64,000 bases of DNA from Lysinibacillus sphaericus OT4b.31. GTDB taxonomy: Bacteria; Bacillota; Bacilli; Bacillales_A; Planococcaceae. The notes below the pieces were generated by a model that made no database searches, was not told the DNA's origin, and was given only the letters and a program-made list of their open reading frames with translations. This document shows, in pieces, positions 25,608-34,930 of this stretch; position 1 is the first letter of the stretch; the number at the start of each line of letters is the position of its first letter. The stretch lies in NCBI RefSeq assembly GCF_000392615.1, contig NZ_KB933398.1:228183-292182 (forward strand). Reading direction: 5' to 3'. Both the position numbers and the translations under genes were made by a program.

Positions 25608-26756
25608 ATGTCAGTAATAAATTTATTAAATGAAGGTCTACAAGCAAAATGGAATTTCGAAGAGCCAATGAAAATTCAAGATGAAATGATTCCAGCAATG
25701 CTTGATGGCAAAGATATTGTAGCTGAATCGCCAACAGGCTCTGGGAAAACATTAGCCTATGTGTTGCCTTTATTAAACAAGGTAAATGGAACGAAAAAAC
25801 AAACACAAGGACTTATTGTTGCCCCATCTCAGGAATTAGCGATGCAAATCGTGGAAGTTATTCGCGAATGGACAGCTGGTACTGATATTACAGTTCAACA
25901 ACTAATAGGCGGTGCAAACTCGGCGCGTCAAATCGAAAAACTGAAGAAAAAACCGACAATTGTTGTTGGTACACCAGGCCGTCTAAATGAATTAGCACGT
26001 GCGGGTAAATTAAAACTTAAAGAAATTGAAACGGTAATTTTAGACGAATGTGATCAGTTACTAAGCCGTGAATATCGTGTAGTAGTAAAATCCTTTATCG
26101 AAGCCTCAGCCTACGGTCGTCAGGTAGTTGTCGTTTCAGCCACAATTACAGAGGAGATTGAATTAGTGGCTAGCCGTATGATGTTTGAGCCATTACGCTT
26201 CAAAATTAAACCTGAAGATATGGTAAAGTTCGGCAAAGTTGTACATTCATTTGTGAAGGTAGAAGAACGCGATAAAACTGATTTCCTGCGCCGTTTATCC
26301 CATACGGATGGCTTACGTGCACTGGCCTTTGTCAACAATATTGACCAATTACTCATGAAGGAAACTAAGTTACAATACCGTGCTGCACCGATTGTGACAC
26401 TACATTCTGACATGAAAAAAGAAGAACGTAAAAAGGCATTAGATGCATTCCGTAAAGGAGATGCTCGTATTTTAATTGCCACTGATATAGCGGCACGTGG
26501 TTTAGATATCGCAGGTTTAACACATGTTATTCATGTTGACGTGCCACGCACGATTGAGCAATATTTGCATCGATCTGGTCGTACAGGACGTGCAGGTGCT
26601 GATGGCGAAGTCTTAACATTATTATCGTACCACGATGAAAAAACCTATAAAAAGTGGACACGCGAAGTTGCTGGTAAGCCAGTTCAAAAGGTATGGCATG
26701 ACGGTGAACTAGTAGAAGGTAATTCAAAAACTATTGGACAAAAACGAGGGAAATAA
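25608..26756 (+). CDS. DEAD-box RNA helicase
   Basis: 382 residues, a compact DEAD-box protein: Q-motif region KIQDEMIPAM, Walker A SPTGSGKT, TPGRL, motif II DECD, motif III SAT, then IATDIAARGLDIAG and HRSGRTGRAG. The C-terminal extension is very short, as in the B. subtilis YfmL type linked to ribosome biogenesis. DECD in motif II is a variant of DEAD. The start is the ATG at 25608, eight bases after AGGTGG. The M29 aminopeptidase gene follows one base after its stop codon, so the two are probably co-transcribed. Confidence 0.92.
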   Translation: MSVINLLNEGLQAKWNFEEPMKIQDEMIPAMLDGKDIVAESPTGSGKTLAYVLPLLNKVNGTKKQTQGLIVAPSQELAMQIVEVIREWTAGTDITVQQLIGGANSARQIEKLKKKPTIVVGTPGRLNELARAGKLKLKEIETVILDECDQLLSREYRVVVKSFIEASAYGRQVVVVSATITEEIELVASRMMFEPLRFKIKPEDMVKFGKVVHSFVKVEERDKTDFLRRLSHTDGLRALAFVNNIDQLLMKETKLQYRAAPIVTLHSDMKKEERKKALDAFRKGDARILIATDIAARGLDIAGLTHVIHVDVPRTIEQYLHRSGRTGRAGADGEVLTLLSYHDEKTYKKWTREVAGKPVQKVWHDGELVEGNSKTIGQKRGK

Positions 26757-26757
26757 T

Positions 26758-27987
26758 ATGACTTTTGATGAGAAATTACAAGCATATGCAGAGCTTGCCG
26801 TAAAAGTTGGCGTCAATATTCAACCAGGTCAATATCTATTAGTGAACACATCTGTGGATGCATTAGACTTTGCTCGTTTAGTGGTAAAAGAGGCCTATAA
26901 AGCCGGAGCAGGTCGTGTTCATGTTAATTTTTCAGATGGTGTAATGGACCGTGCCTATTTCGAACATGCCTCAGACGAAGAGTTAAATCGTTATCCAGAG
27001 TGGATAGTCAAAATGCGCGATGAGCTAATCGAGCGTAAAGGCGCACTTTTATGGATTGACGCTGCAGATCCAGATCTTTTAACAGGTATTCCGGCAGATC
27101 GTTTGGCAACACAACAAAAAGTAGCAGGTGCTGCACTGAAAAACTATCGAAATGCTGTGATGAAAGATTTAATCGCTTGGTCTATCGTAGCAGTACCATC
27201 TCCAAAATGGGCAGCAAAGGTATTCCCAAATTTAGTTGCAGAAGAGCAAGTATCTGCGCTGTGGGAAGCTATTTTTAAAACAGTGCACATCGGTGAGGGG
27301 AACGCAGTTGAAAATTGGCGTTCACACGTGGCAAATTTAGAATCCCGAGCAACTTTATTGAACAGTAAAAAATATACAAAGCTTCATTATACAGCACCGG
27401 GTACAGATTTAACGATTGCTTTAGCACCTCAGCATAAATGGCTTACTGGTGGAAGTAAAACACCTGATGATACGGTATTCATTGCCAATATGCCGACAGA
27501 AGAGGTTTATACATTGCCGATGAAGCAAGGGGTTAATGGGTTTGTCAGCAATACTAAACCATTAGTTTATCAAGGCAATATTATTGATGGCTTCAAGCTT
27601 ACTTTTGAAGAGGGGAAAATTATCAAGGCTGAAGCACAAACTGGTCATGATTTATTGCAAGAGCTTATTGCGGTGGATGAAGGTTCGTGCTATTTAGGCG
27701 AAGTAGCACTTGTACCATATGAGTCACCTATTTCAGCATCAGAGATTTTATATTTCAATACTTTGTTCGATGAAAATGCTTCAAACCATCTAGCTATTGG
27801 TGAAGCATATCCAACTTGCCTAGAAGGTGGAAGAGATTTAGAAAACGGACAGCTTGAAGCATTAGGCGCCAATATTTCTATGACGCATGAGGATTTTATG
27901 ATTGGTAGTGGCGAAATGGATATTGACGGAATTTTACCTGATGGTACGGTAGAACCGATTTTCCGTAAAGGTAGCTGGGCAATTTAA
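26758..27987 (+). CDS. M29 family aminopeptidase (AmpS/PepS type)
   Basis: 409 residues, cytosolic, no signal peptide. Family blocks seen are YAELAVKVGVNIQPGQYLLV, MPTEEVYTLP, DEGSCYLGEVALVP, YFNTLFDENASNHLAIGEAY and THEDFMIGS, which together supply the Glu/His/Asp ligands for the two metal ions. M29 enzymes remove N-terminal residues from peptides. It begins immediately after the helicase stop with GAGGG upstream. A paralogue of nearly the same length lies at 40169-41404 on the other strand. Confidence 0.93.
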   Translation: MTFDEKLQAYAELAVKVGVNIQPGQYLLVNTSVDALDFARLVVKEAYKAGAGRVHVNFSDGVMDRAYFEHASDEELNRYPEWIVKMRDELIERKGALLWIDAADPDLLTGIPADRLATQQKVAGAALKNYRNAVMKDLIAWSIVAVPSPKWAAKVFPNLVAEEQVSALWEAIFKTVHIGEGNAVENWRSHVANLESRATLLNSKKYTKLHYTAPGTDLTIALAPQHKWLTGGSKTPDDTVFIANMPTEEVYTLPMKQGVNGFVSNTKPLVYQGNIIDGFKLTFEEGKIIKAEAQTGHDLLQELIAVDEGSCYLGEVALVPYESPISASEILYFNTLFDENASNHLAIGEAYPTCLEGGRDLENGQLEALGANISMTHEDFMIGSGEMDIDGILPDGTVEPIFRKGSWAI

Positions 27988-28030
27988 CAACAATTAATAT
28001 GCCTAAGTTGAATAAATAGGAGATGAGCAG

Positions 28031-28948
28031 ATGAAACGACTACTGGGTTTAATAAGTGTAACCTTGCTTACAATCACATTAGGTGTTTCATCTGCATTTG
28101 CACAGGCTGAAAATTATGTGGCAATTGGAGATTCATTAGCCGCAGGTCAAACACCCTATCAGGAAATTGATACTGGCTACAGTGATTTGATTGCAATGAG
28201 ACTCGGACTAATTGGTCAAATAGGTCATTATACAAAAGAGCTTGCGTTTCCAGGCTTTACAACGATGGATGTATTGCAGCGAGTAAAATCTGCTGAGGCG
28301 AGTGAGTTATTAGCGAATGCAACGCTCATTACCATTTCCGCAGGTGCCAATGACTTACTACGTCTTGTGCAAGTGAATCCAACTGCAGGCACACTGACAT
28401 TTTCTCAGCTCCAGACAGATTACGCATTAAATACAGCCCGAAAAAATATGGAAGAAATTTTAGCTGAGTTGAAAACGCGTGCACCACATGCAAAAGTCTA
28501 TGTGATGGGTTACTATTTTGCCTATCCGACTGTGCATGCCTCTCAAAAAGAAGGAACGAATGAACAACTGCTCAAGTTAAATACAATTTTACAGCAGCAA
28601 GCACAGCAGGCTGGAGCGGTATATATAAACGTGTATGATGCTTTTGGATTGCAGGCAACGAACTACTTACCGAATATCTCAGATGTACATCCGAATTTCG
28701 AAGGTTATCGTCAAATGGCGAATGCCTTTTTGAAAACTTATAGTGGCAGTGATATGTTAGCGATATCATCTGAAGAATTACCAAAGCCTAATCCAATGAC
28801 ATTTGAAGAAATAGTAAAAAAGCAAGCAAAAGTCAAACAGAGACCTGATGAATCGACACAAGAGTCAGTTGCTACCGTGCGTCGTATTCAAGGCTTTAAC
28901 GGGTATGTATCCTTTCTCGAAAAAGCAAGAGAGCTTCAGTATAGTTAA
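28031..28948 (+). CDS. Secreted SGNH/GDSL hydrolase
   Basis: 305 residues with a clear signal peptide (about 1-24, ending SAFA-QA). The SGNH motifs are in order: block I IGDSLAAG with the catalytic Ser at about 35, a Gly block, block III SAGANDLL, and block V DVHP near residue 220. Such enzymes are extracellular lipases or esterases, including wall-associated ones. A C-terminal tail of about 60 charged residues is extra. AGGAGATGAG precedes the ATG. A strong terminator follows the gene. Confidence 0.92.
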   Translation: MKRLLGLISVTLLTITLGVSSAFAQAENYVAIGDSLAAGQTPYQEIDTGYSDLIAMRLGLIGQIGHYTKELAFPGFTTMDVLQRVKSAEASELLANATLITISAGANDLLRLVQVNPTAGTLTFSQLQTDYALNTARKNMEEILAELKTRAPHAKVYVMGYYFAYPTVHASQKEGTNEQLLKLNTILQQQAQQAGAVYINVYDAFGLQATNYLPNISDVHPNFEGYRQMANAFLKTYSGSDMLAISSEELPKPNPMTFEEIVKKQAKVKQRPDESTQESVATVRRIQGFNGYVSFLEKARELQYS

Positions 28949-28980
28949 TGGGTTCACATTAAGCTAGAATATCGAAGGAA

Positions 28981-29014
28981 AAGGAGTTGTCTCAATGGTG
29001 AGACAACTCCTTTC
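28981..29014 (+). terminator. Terminator after the GDSL hydrolase gene
   Basis: A 14-base perfect stem AAGGAGTTGTCTCA / TGAGACAACTCCTT with a 4-base loop. Confidence 0.85.
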
Positions 29015-29058
29015 TGCGCAAATGCCAAGCATCAGGGGCAAAAGAGTGCTGGACGTGC

Positions 29059-29310
29059 ATCGCTCAGGTAGAAGAGTTTACCGCTCAGGAGAAGGTGAGT
29101 ATCGCTCAGATAGTTGGTCGTACCGCTCAGGAGAAGGTGAGTATCGCTCAGGTAGAGGAGCGCACCGCTCGGGTGAAGAAGAGTATCGCTCAGGTAGAGG
29201 AGTTTACTGCTCGGGCAAAGGCAAATATTGCTCAGGTAGTTGTTCATACCGCTCAGGCGAAGGTGTTCACCGATTGGGTAGAGGGACGCACCGCTCAGGG
29301 AAGCGAGTTC
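29059..29310 (+). repeat. Tandem array of twelve 21-nt units
   Basis: Twelve units of exactly 21 bases, each starting A(C/T)CGCTCAG (some degenerate) followed by 12 purine-rich bases; odd and even units alternate in type. Because 21 is a multiple of three, several frames stay open. One reads heptads such as YRSGEGE, another amphipathic heptads such as IAQVEEF TAQEKVS. Neither has a ribosome-binding site. The array lies between the GDSL terminator and sbcD. A second array with the same period is at 52321. Confidence 0.8.
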
Positions 29311-29393
29311 AACCTGCAGACAACCACAGAAGCAAGAATGTACGTTCCTCTGCAAGGCATGATAAAATAGAAAAAAGACAGGAGGCGCAACGG

Positions 29394-30551
29394 ATGAAAC
29401 TATTCCATACAGCAGATTGGCATTTAGGGAAGCTTGTGCAGGGTGTGTACATGACTGAGGACCAACACTATATTTTACAGCAATTTATGCAGGCCATTGA
29501 TGAGGAAAAGCCCGATGCAATTATTGTAGCGGGTGATTTATACGACCGCTCAATGCCGCCTGTAGAAGCAGTTAATTTACTAAATGATGTGTTTGCAGAG
29601 ATTGTACTTGAAAAGAAAATACCTGTGTTAGCGGTTGCTGGGAACCATGATAGTGCAGGTCGATTGAATTTTGGAAGTCGGTTAATGCGTGATAGTGGGT
29701 TACATATAGTTGGGCAATTTACGAAAAATTACGCTCCAATTGTGTTAACAGATCAATTTGGTGAGGTGCATTTTCACCTTGTACCATTTGCAGAGCCTGC
29801 AGCAGTGCGGACGATTTTAGCAGATGATACGATTCAGTCACATCAAGATGCGCTACAAAAAATCATTGAGCGCATCACCCAAACAATGGATACAACAAAA
29901 CGCAATATCTTCATTGGACATGCCTTTGTAACCAAATACGGCAATGAGGAAGAAAACACGAGTGATTCGGAACGTCCACTATCAATAGGGGGCTCGGATT
30001 GTGTAAATGCATCACTATTTGAACAGTTCAACTATACTGCGCTGGGCCATTTACATAAGGCACATTTTGTACGAAATGAAACGATTCGATATGCCGGCTC
30101 ACCATTGAAATATTCGTTATCAGAGCACTTACATGAAAAGGGCTACTTAATTGTTGAGTTAGATGAAGCAGGACTAATAACTGTAGAAAAACGCAAGCTT
30201 GTAGCAAGACGTGATTTACGTGTGGTCGAGGGCTTGATGGATGATTTATTAAAGTTAACACCTAGTGAAGATTATGTTTTTGTTCGCTTAACAGATGATA
30301 TGCCCGTTGCTTCACCTATGGAACGTATTCGTACTGTGTTTCCGCATGCACTGCATATAGAACGTAAGGCGGTACGTGAGGAATTATCGCAGGAAATTCA
30401 AGCGATTGAGACGGAGAAAGTAGAAGACATCGACTTATTTCGTGCGTTTTATGCAGATTTATATAGTGAGCAGCCAAATCGAGAAACCGAGCGTTTATTT
30501 ACAGAAATGCTCCAGGATATTCTTGAAGAGGAACGGGAGGCTGTAAAATGA
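29394..30551 (+). CDS. sbcD: SbcD nuclease subunit (Mre11-like)
   Basis: 385 residues. SbcD is the Mn-dependent nuclease of the SbcCD complex, which cleaves hairpins and processes DNA ends. Metal motifs are in order: ADWHLG (DxH), AGDLYDR (GDxxDR), AGNHDS (GNHD), IGHAFV and LGHLHKAH (GHxH). The start is the ATG at 29394, preceded by GGAGG; a frame extending to 28995 runs through the 21-nt array and is not part of the protein. The sbcC start overlaps its stop by four bases. Confidence 0.95.
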   Translation: MKLFHTADWHLGKLVQGVYMTEDQHYILQQFMQAIDEEKPDAIIVAGDLYDRSMPPVEAVNLLNDVFAEIVLEKKIPVLAVAGNHDSAGRLNFGSRLMRDSGLHIVGQFTKNYAPIVLTDQFGEVHFHLVPFAEPAAVRTILADDTIQSHQDALQKIIERITQTMDTTKRNIFIGHAFVTKYGNEEENTSDSERPLSIGGSDCVNASLFEQFNYTALGHLHKAHFVRNETIRYAGSPLKYSLSEHLHEKGYLIVELDEAGLITVEKRKLVARRDLRVVEGLMDDLLKLTPSEDYVFVRLTDDMPVASPMERIRTVFPHALHIERKAVREELSQEIQAIETEKVEDIDLFRAFYADLYSEQPNRETERLFTEMLQDILEEEREAVK

Positions 30552-33500
30552 AGCCCTTAAAGTTAACCATTACTGCATTCGGCCCATATAAAAATACGGA
30601 AGTCATTGATTTTCAACAGCTTGGTGAACACCGTTTGTTTGCCATTTCAGGGAAAACAGGCGCTGGGAAAACAACAATTTTTGATGCTATTTGTTATGCA
30701 CTTTACGGTTCTGGCAGTGGTGAAGATCGCCAGGATACCGCTATGCTCAGAAGCGGATTTGCTGAAGATGATGTGTATACAGCTGTAGAACTCGTTTTTG
30801 AAATGCATGGGAAAACGTATCAAATTTTGCGTCAACCTGGTCATATAAAAGCAAAAAATAAAAGTGTCACGGGTAAGAAAGTTGAGTTGGCTCATGTCAA
30901 AGAGGGTCAACTTGACTTTAGTATTGTAGAAAAACAACAGACCAATGAAGTAGATAAAAAGCTACAGGAAATTGTAGGTTTAACGAAAGATCAGTTTAGC
31001 CAAATTGTCATGCTCCCTCAAGGTGAATTTCGTAAGCTTTTAACATCAGATTCTACGAATAAAGAAGCAATTTTACGCAAAATTTTTAAAACGGATCGCT
31101 TCGGTGACATAACAAAAAAACTTGATGCAAAACGTAAGGAAGCTGAAAAAGATTTAGAACGCGCTAAGCAACTAAAAGAACATTTACTGGGTCAGATTGC
31201 TGGTGCACTGCCACAACGTTCATCAGCATTATTTACTTGCATTGCAAATAACACGGAAAACATGCATCAACTAATGACTGCGCTAGAGGAGGAGCAAACC
31301 TTCTATAGAGAAAGTATACAGGTTGAACAGCAGCGTTATAATGAGGCTTATAATCACCATCAAAAGGAGCAAGAACATTATAGTATGGCGAAGGCGCTCA
31401 ATGAGCAATTTGAAGAGCATGCTAGTCGTCAAGAACGGCTGAAGACACTAGAGCAACAGCAAGATGTCTATGATGCCAAAGTACAAGAGATTAAATATGC
31501 TGAGCAAGCAGAGCGCCTTGTTATGTTTGAACAACAGTGTAAGGACCTACGAACTGAGCAAAATCGTAAAGAACAAACCTATCAGCAAGCAACTATAAAT
31601 ATGCAAACAATTGAGGCACAATATAAAGTAGCACAAGAATCATTTGACGAAGAAGAAGCCCGAGAACCGGAACGTCAGCAAGTCTTACAGCAAGAATTGA
31701 AGCTACAGGCACTACTGCCGACATTTGAAGCGTTTGAAGGTAATCGTCAGCAATTACAAATAGATGAGCAAGGCGTCGGAACAGCCAAGCGAGCGGTAGC
31801 TGATAATCTGACAATTTTACAACAGCAACAAAATCAACTACAGTATGTAACTGAAAAAATCGAACAATACGAAGAACAAGTGGCGCCATTTGCCGACTAT
31901 TTACAACAGCTTCCCAAGCTCCGTGAACAAGTGGCATTATTAGCACAAGTAGAGAAATATGAGAGAGCGGTTGCATCAGCAGAACAGGCTGTTTACGTAG
32001 CGGATCACCAATATCAAGATAATAAGCAGACGCTGCAACAGTTAGAACAACAATGGATTGCGAGTCAGGCAAGGATTTTGGCAGCACAACTCAAAGAGGG
32101 AGATCCGTGCCCAGTGTGTGGGAGTACGACACATCAAATAACACATAATGAGCAATTAGAGACAATTGAGGAAGCACAATTAGAGTTATTACGAGCGAAG
32201 TCCAAGACGGATGAACGTACGTATTTTGAAAAAGAGGCAACATTAAAATCAGCAAAGATCCTTCTTCAAGAGGCAATAGAACAAATCGATGCTAATCATA
32301 TCTCTCAAGGTCAACAAACAGAACTAAACGCTGCGTTACAACATGTCGAGAAGCAGGTCGCTCTGTTAAAAGTGGTTAATGATCAGCTGGCTGTCTCACG
32401 AAATGAGCAAAAGAGTCAACGTGAAAGAACAGAGCAGCTACAAGAGAAACAAACAAAGCTAGAGCACTATTTAGCTGAACAGCAGAAGGCGTTAACAAAA
32501 CAACAGGTAATTGTGGAAGAGCAACAAAAGCACATTCCTGAAAACCTTGAAACATTACAGGCGTTAAAGCAGGCTATCGCTGACATTGGGGTACAAAAAA
32601 ATGCCTTACAAACAGCTTGGCAGGCTAGTCAGCAAAATTTACAATCTGCAAAGGAAGCGGCGAGTAATGCGGTAATGGCTGAGGAACTAGCAAAAAAAGC
32701 ATATGAGGAGATTCAAGTTAGTCTCAACGAAAAACGTGAACAATTTTCAATAAGTATGAAAGAGGCGGGCTTTGAAAGTTATCAAGCGTATGATGCGGCA
32801 AAGCGTAGCATGATGGAAATGGAAACTTTGCGTAAAGCTTGTAGCGATTATGTTTTGCAGCTACACACATTACAAATTCAAATTGCAGAAGGCACCAAGC
32901 AGCTTAATGGGAAAGAGAAGAAGAATTTAGCACTATTAGAGGATTCGTTAGAGAGGCTTCGTGAGACGTACGAGGAAGCATTTAATACATTGCAACGGAC
33001 GAAAGGTTTTGCACAGGCTTGCGGTGACTTTAAAGTGAAAGTAAAAGAAACGGCTGAAGAAATACAATTGCTTGAAAAAGAAGCTGGGCGTGTCAAGGAG
33101 CTCCATGCTCTATTGAATGGGCAGAATGTAAAAAAGCTTTCCTTTGAGCGCTATATTCAAATAAACTATTTAGACAAAATTACAGCAGCAGCAAATATTC
33201 GTCTGTACCATTTATCGAATGGGCAGTTTGAGCTTCGACGATCAGATCGATTAGAGAAGCACGCTAAACAAAGTGGGCTTGGTCTAGATGTGTACGATGC
33301 CTATACCGATCAAATTCGTGATGTCAAAACATTATCTGGTGGAGAAAAATTTAATGCCTCTTTAAGTCTTGCGCTTGGAATGGCAGATGTCATTCAAAGC
33401 TTTCAGGGGAATATTCGAATCGATACAATGTTTATTGACGAAGGTTTTGGTTCGCTTGATGAGGAAGCACTGAATAAGGCGATTGACACACTGATTGATC

Positions 33501-33628
33501 TACAAGAATCAGGTCGTATGATTGGCGTTATTTCGCATGTAGCTGAACTAAAGGCTTCCATGCCTGCTGTTCTACATGTTGAAAAAACCTTGAGTGGACA
33601 TAGCAAAACACGATTTGAAGTGAAATAG
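30548..33628 (+). CDS. sbcC: SbcC ATPase subunit (Rad50-like)
   Basis: 1026 residues. Walker A GKTGAGKTT is at about 35-43, followed by a long coiled coil, a zinc-hook CPVC at about 521-524, a second coiled coil, the ABC signature LSGGEKF and Walker B MFIDEGFGSLDEEA. The protein is therefore a complete SMC-like ATPase, partner of SbcD in double-strand end and hairpin processing. The Gln/Glu-rich coiled coil is typical. The ATGA overlap with sbcD shows coupling. A bidirectional terminator follows. Confidence 0.96.
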   Translation: MKPLKLTITAFGPYKNTEVIDFQQLGEHRLFAISGKTGAGKTTIFDAICYALYGSGSGEDRQDTAMLRSGFAEDDVYTAVELVFEMHGKTYQILRQPGHIKAKNKSVTGKKVELAHVKEGQLDFSIVEKQQTNEVDKKLQEIVGLTKDQFSQIVMLPQGEFRKLLTSDSTNKEAILRKIFKTDRFGDITKKLDAKRKEAEKDLERAKQLKEHLLGQIAGALPQRSSALFTCIANNTENMHQLMTALEEEQTFYRESIQVEQQRYNEAYNHHQKEQEHYSMAKALNEQFEEHASRQERLKTLEQQQDVYDAKVQEIKYAEQAERLVMFEQQCKDLRTEQNRKEQTYQQATINMQTIEAQYKVAQESFDEEEAREPERQQVLQQELKLQALLPTFEAFEGNRQQLQIDEQGVGTAKRAVADNLTILQQQQNQLQYVTEKIEQYEEQVAPFADYLQQLPKLREQVALLAQVEKYERAVASAEQAVYVADHQYQDNKQTLQQLEQQWIASQARILAAQLKEGDPCPVCGSTTHQITHNEQLETIEEAQLELLRAKSKTDERTYFEKEATLKSAKILLQEAIEQIDANHISQGQQTELNAALQHVEKQVALLKVVNDQLAVSRNEQKSQRERTEQLQEKQTKLEHYLAEQQKALTKQQVIVEEQQKHIPENLETLQALKQAIADIGVQKNALQTAWQASQQNLQSAKEAASNAVMAEELAKKAYEEIQVSLNEKREQFSISMKEAGFESYQAYDAAKRSMMEMETLRKACSDYVLQLHTLQIQIAEGTKQLNGKEKKNLALLEDSLERLRETYEEAFNTLQRTKGFAQACGDFKVKVKETAEEIQLLEKEAGRVKELHALLNGQNVKKLSFERYIQINYLDKITAAANIRLYHLSNGQFELRRSDRLEKHAKQSGLGLDVYDAYTDQIRDVKTLSGGEKFNASLSLALGMADVIQSFQGNIRIDTMFIDEGFGSLDEEALNKAIDTLIDLQESGRMIGVISHVAELKASMPAVLHVEKTLSGHSKTRFEVK

Positions 33629-33629
33629 A

Positions 33630-33676
33630 GAGAAGGCGTTTTCCTTTGTAACAAGGATACGCCTTCTACTTTATTT
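33630..33676. terminator. Bidirectional terminator between sbcC and the small peptide gene
   Basis: Stem GAAGGCGT..CCTT / AAGG..ACGCCTTC flanked by T-rich sequence on the plus side and by CTATTTC on the minus side. Confidence 0.75.
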
Positions 33677-33793
33677 TCTACGGGTTGTTGGATTAGGGGG
33701 TGTGCCTTTTTTAGCGGCAACTACTTTTTTGACGATTGGAATCACAATAGGTGCTAATTTAACAGCAGTTTTTACGAATTTAGATACTTTCAT
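33671..33793 (-). CDS. 40-residue cationic small protein
   Basis: A 40-codon frame beginning MKVSKFVKTAVKLAPIVIPI and ending in a TPPNP..RRK tail. It has eleven Lys/Arg and no acidic residue. AAAGGGGAGC lies nine bases before the ATG, a strong site. The central part would form a basic amphipathic helix. The frame is too short for usual gene finders. It could be an antimicrobial-type peptide, a small toxin or a nucleic-acid-binding peptide. I recognise no family; coding is inferred from the ribosome-binding site, composition and flanking terminator. Confidence 0.6.
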   Translation of the reverse strand: MKVSKFVKTAVKLAPIVIPIVKKVVAAKKGTPPNPTTRRK

Positions 33794-33907
33794 GATATAC
33801 CAGCTCCCCTTTATTATTTCTACCTGTTTGTCCTGCACTGATGAGGGCTCAGATGATCATTTGATGCGTGAAAATCAAGCCGTCGTAAGTGCCCAATTGG
33901 TTCAACT

Positions 33908-33941
33908 AGTAACCGTTGGGATAAAAAAAGTCCCAACGGTT
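33908..33941. repeat. Hairpin downstream of the DUF4870 gene
   Basis: Stem AACCGTTGGGA / TCCCAACGGTT with an A-rich loop (T-rich on the minus strand). It has no T-run after the stem; it may act as a processing or weak termination site for the minus-strand gene. Confidence 0.5.
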
Positions 33942-33975
33942 AAGTTCCCTTTAACCCGAGAATGAAACATAAATA

Positions 33976-34308
33976 CTATCGGATAACGCGTACAGCTTGA
34001 ACGATATTCCATATAACAATTCCAAGAGATACGAGTAAGTAAATCGCAAAAGCAGCAAACCAAATGATGATGAATGTATTATCGCTTACGTCAGGTTCAA
34101 ACGTAGTCATTGACATTGATGAAAACACGAAGACGATAAAGAAAATGATACCGAATAGAAATGGAATTAAGTGTGAGATAAGCGCTCGGATTGAATGGCG
34201 CTTCACTTCATGTTCTTTTGACACAAAATAAACAATTAACGGCACAATAAAAGGTGCGAAAAATATGCTGAGATAACTAAATGCAGATAATATTTTTTGG
34301 TTCTCCAT
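33976..34308 (-). CDS. DUF4870 membrane protein
   Basis: 110 residues with three to four membrane helices (about 7-28, 42-65, 78-104). A conserved basic/polar loop (VSKEHEVKRHSIRAL) is typical of DUF4870 small membrane proteins, whose function is unknown. AAGGAGGG lies six bases before the ATG. It stands alone, transcribed away from the TPP riboswitch. Confidence 0.8.
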   Translation of the reverse strand: MENQKILSAFSYLSIFFAPFIVPLIVYFVSKEHEVKRHSIRALISHLIPFLFGIIFFIVFVFSSMSMTTFEPDVSDNTFIIIWFAAFAIYLLVSLGIVIWNIVQAVRVIR

Positions 34309-34440
34309 AGTAGTCCCTCCTTTTTATTTATTTACGCATGAGAATCTTGAAAGTTTCAAAAAATTAATGAAGAAATGGTTGTAATCACAAAAGTGTTTGC
34401 GTACAATGAGGATGTTCAAGCAAATTTAAGATGTAACGAC

Positions 34441-34532
34441 CACAAGGGGAGCTGATGATGTCAGCTGAGACTGGGCACGTAATGCCTTTACTCTTCGAAC
34501 CTGTAAGTTAAAGCTTGCGTAGGGATGTGGAT
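34441..34532 (+). ncRNA. TPP (thiamine pyrophosphate) riboswitch
   Basis: The TPP aptamer core is readable: GGGGAGC, then the pyrimidine-binding CUGAGA, then CUCUUCGAACCUG, ending with GCGUAGGGAUGUGG. A terminator at 34549-34583 follows within 20 bases, the usual termination platform. The downstream gene is the thiamine transporter thiT, so the switch should shut off thiamine uptake when TPP is plentiful. Confidence 0.92.
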
Positions 34533-34548
34533 AGAAACCGACACTTTT

Positions 34549-34583
34549 ACGATGTGAGGCTCTGTCCTGGCATCGTTTTTTTA
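34549..34583 (+). terminator. Terminator, expression platform of the TPP riboswitch
   Basis: Stem ACGATG..AGG / CCT..CATCGT followed by seven T. Confidence 0.85.
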
Positions 34584-34930
34584 TCTTCATTCATCTGGAA
34601 AGCCCTCTCCTCTATAGGTAGCAGGCTGAAGATGATTGTAGCTCTTTTTAGGAGGCTGTTCCAATGCCAGCCGTATGAAGAGCAAGCTTCCAGTTAGTGT
34701 AACGGATTTTGACAAGGAATCAATTGAGGGAATTAGCCTAAATTTGTAGGATGATGTGTTTTTCGAAATGACCGACATCAAGGCGCCCTTTCTTGCAGAA
34801 CTAAACACTTGTCAATCCGAACGCAATTAAGTGGAAGCATAATAGATTGCCAGATTGAGCACATATTTAAATAACTGATTTCTATTCCTGCTCTTGTATC
34901 CTACATCGGAACAAAGGAGAGAATAATATT

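Noticed and set aside
29059..29310. CRISPR array
   Set aside because: The repeated core is only about 9 bases, the period is 21, the spacers are similar to one another, and there are no cas genes.
28995..29393. In-frame N-terminal extension of SbcD through the 21-nt array
   Set aside because: Its ATG lies in the loop of the GDSL terminator without a ribosome-binding site; SbcD has a perfect start with GGAGG at 29394 and the family begins there.
34260..34440. Second riboswitch before the TPP element
   Set aside because: No conserved core of a known class could be read in this stretch.
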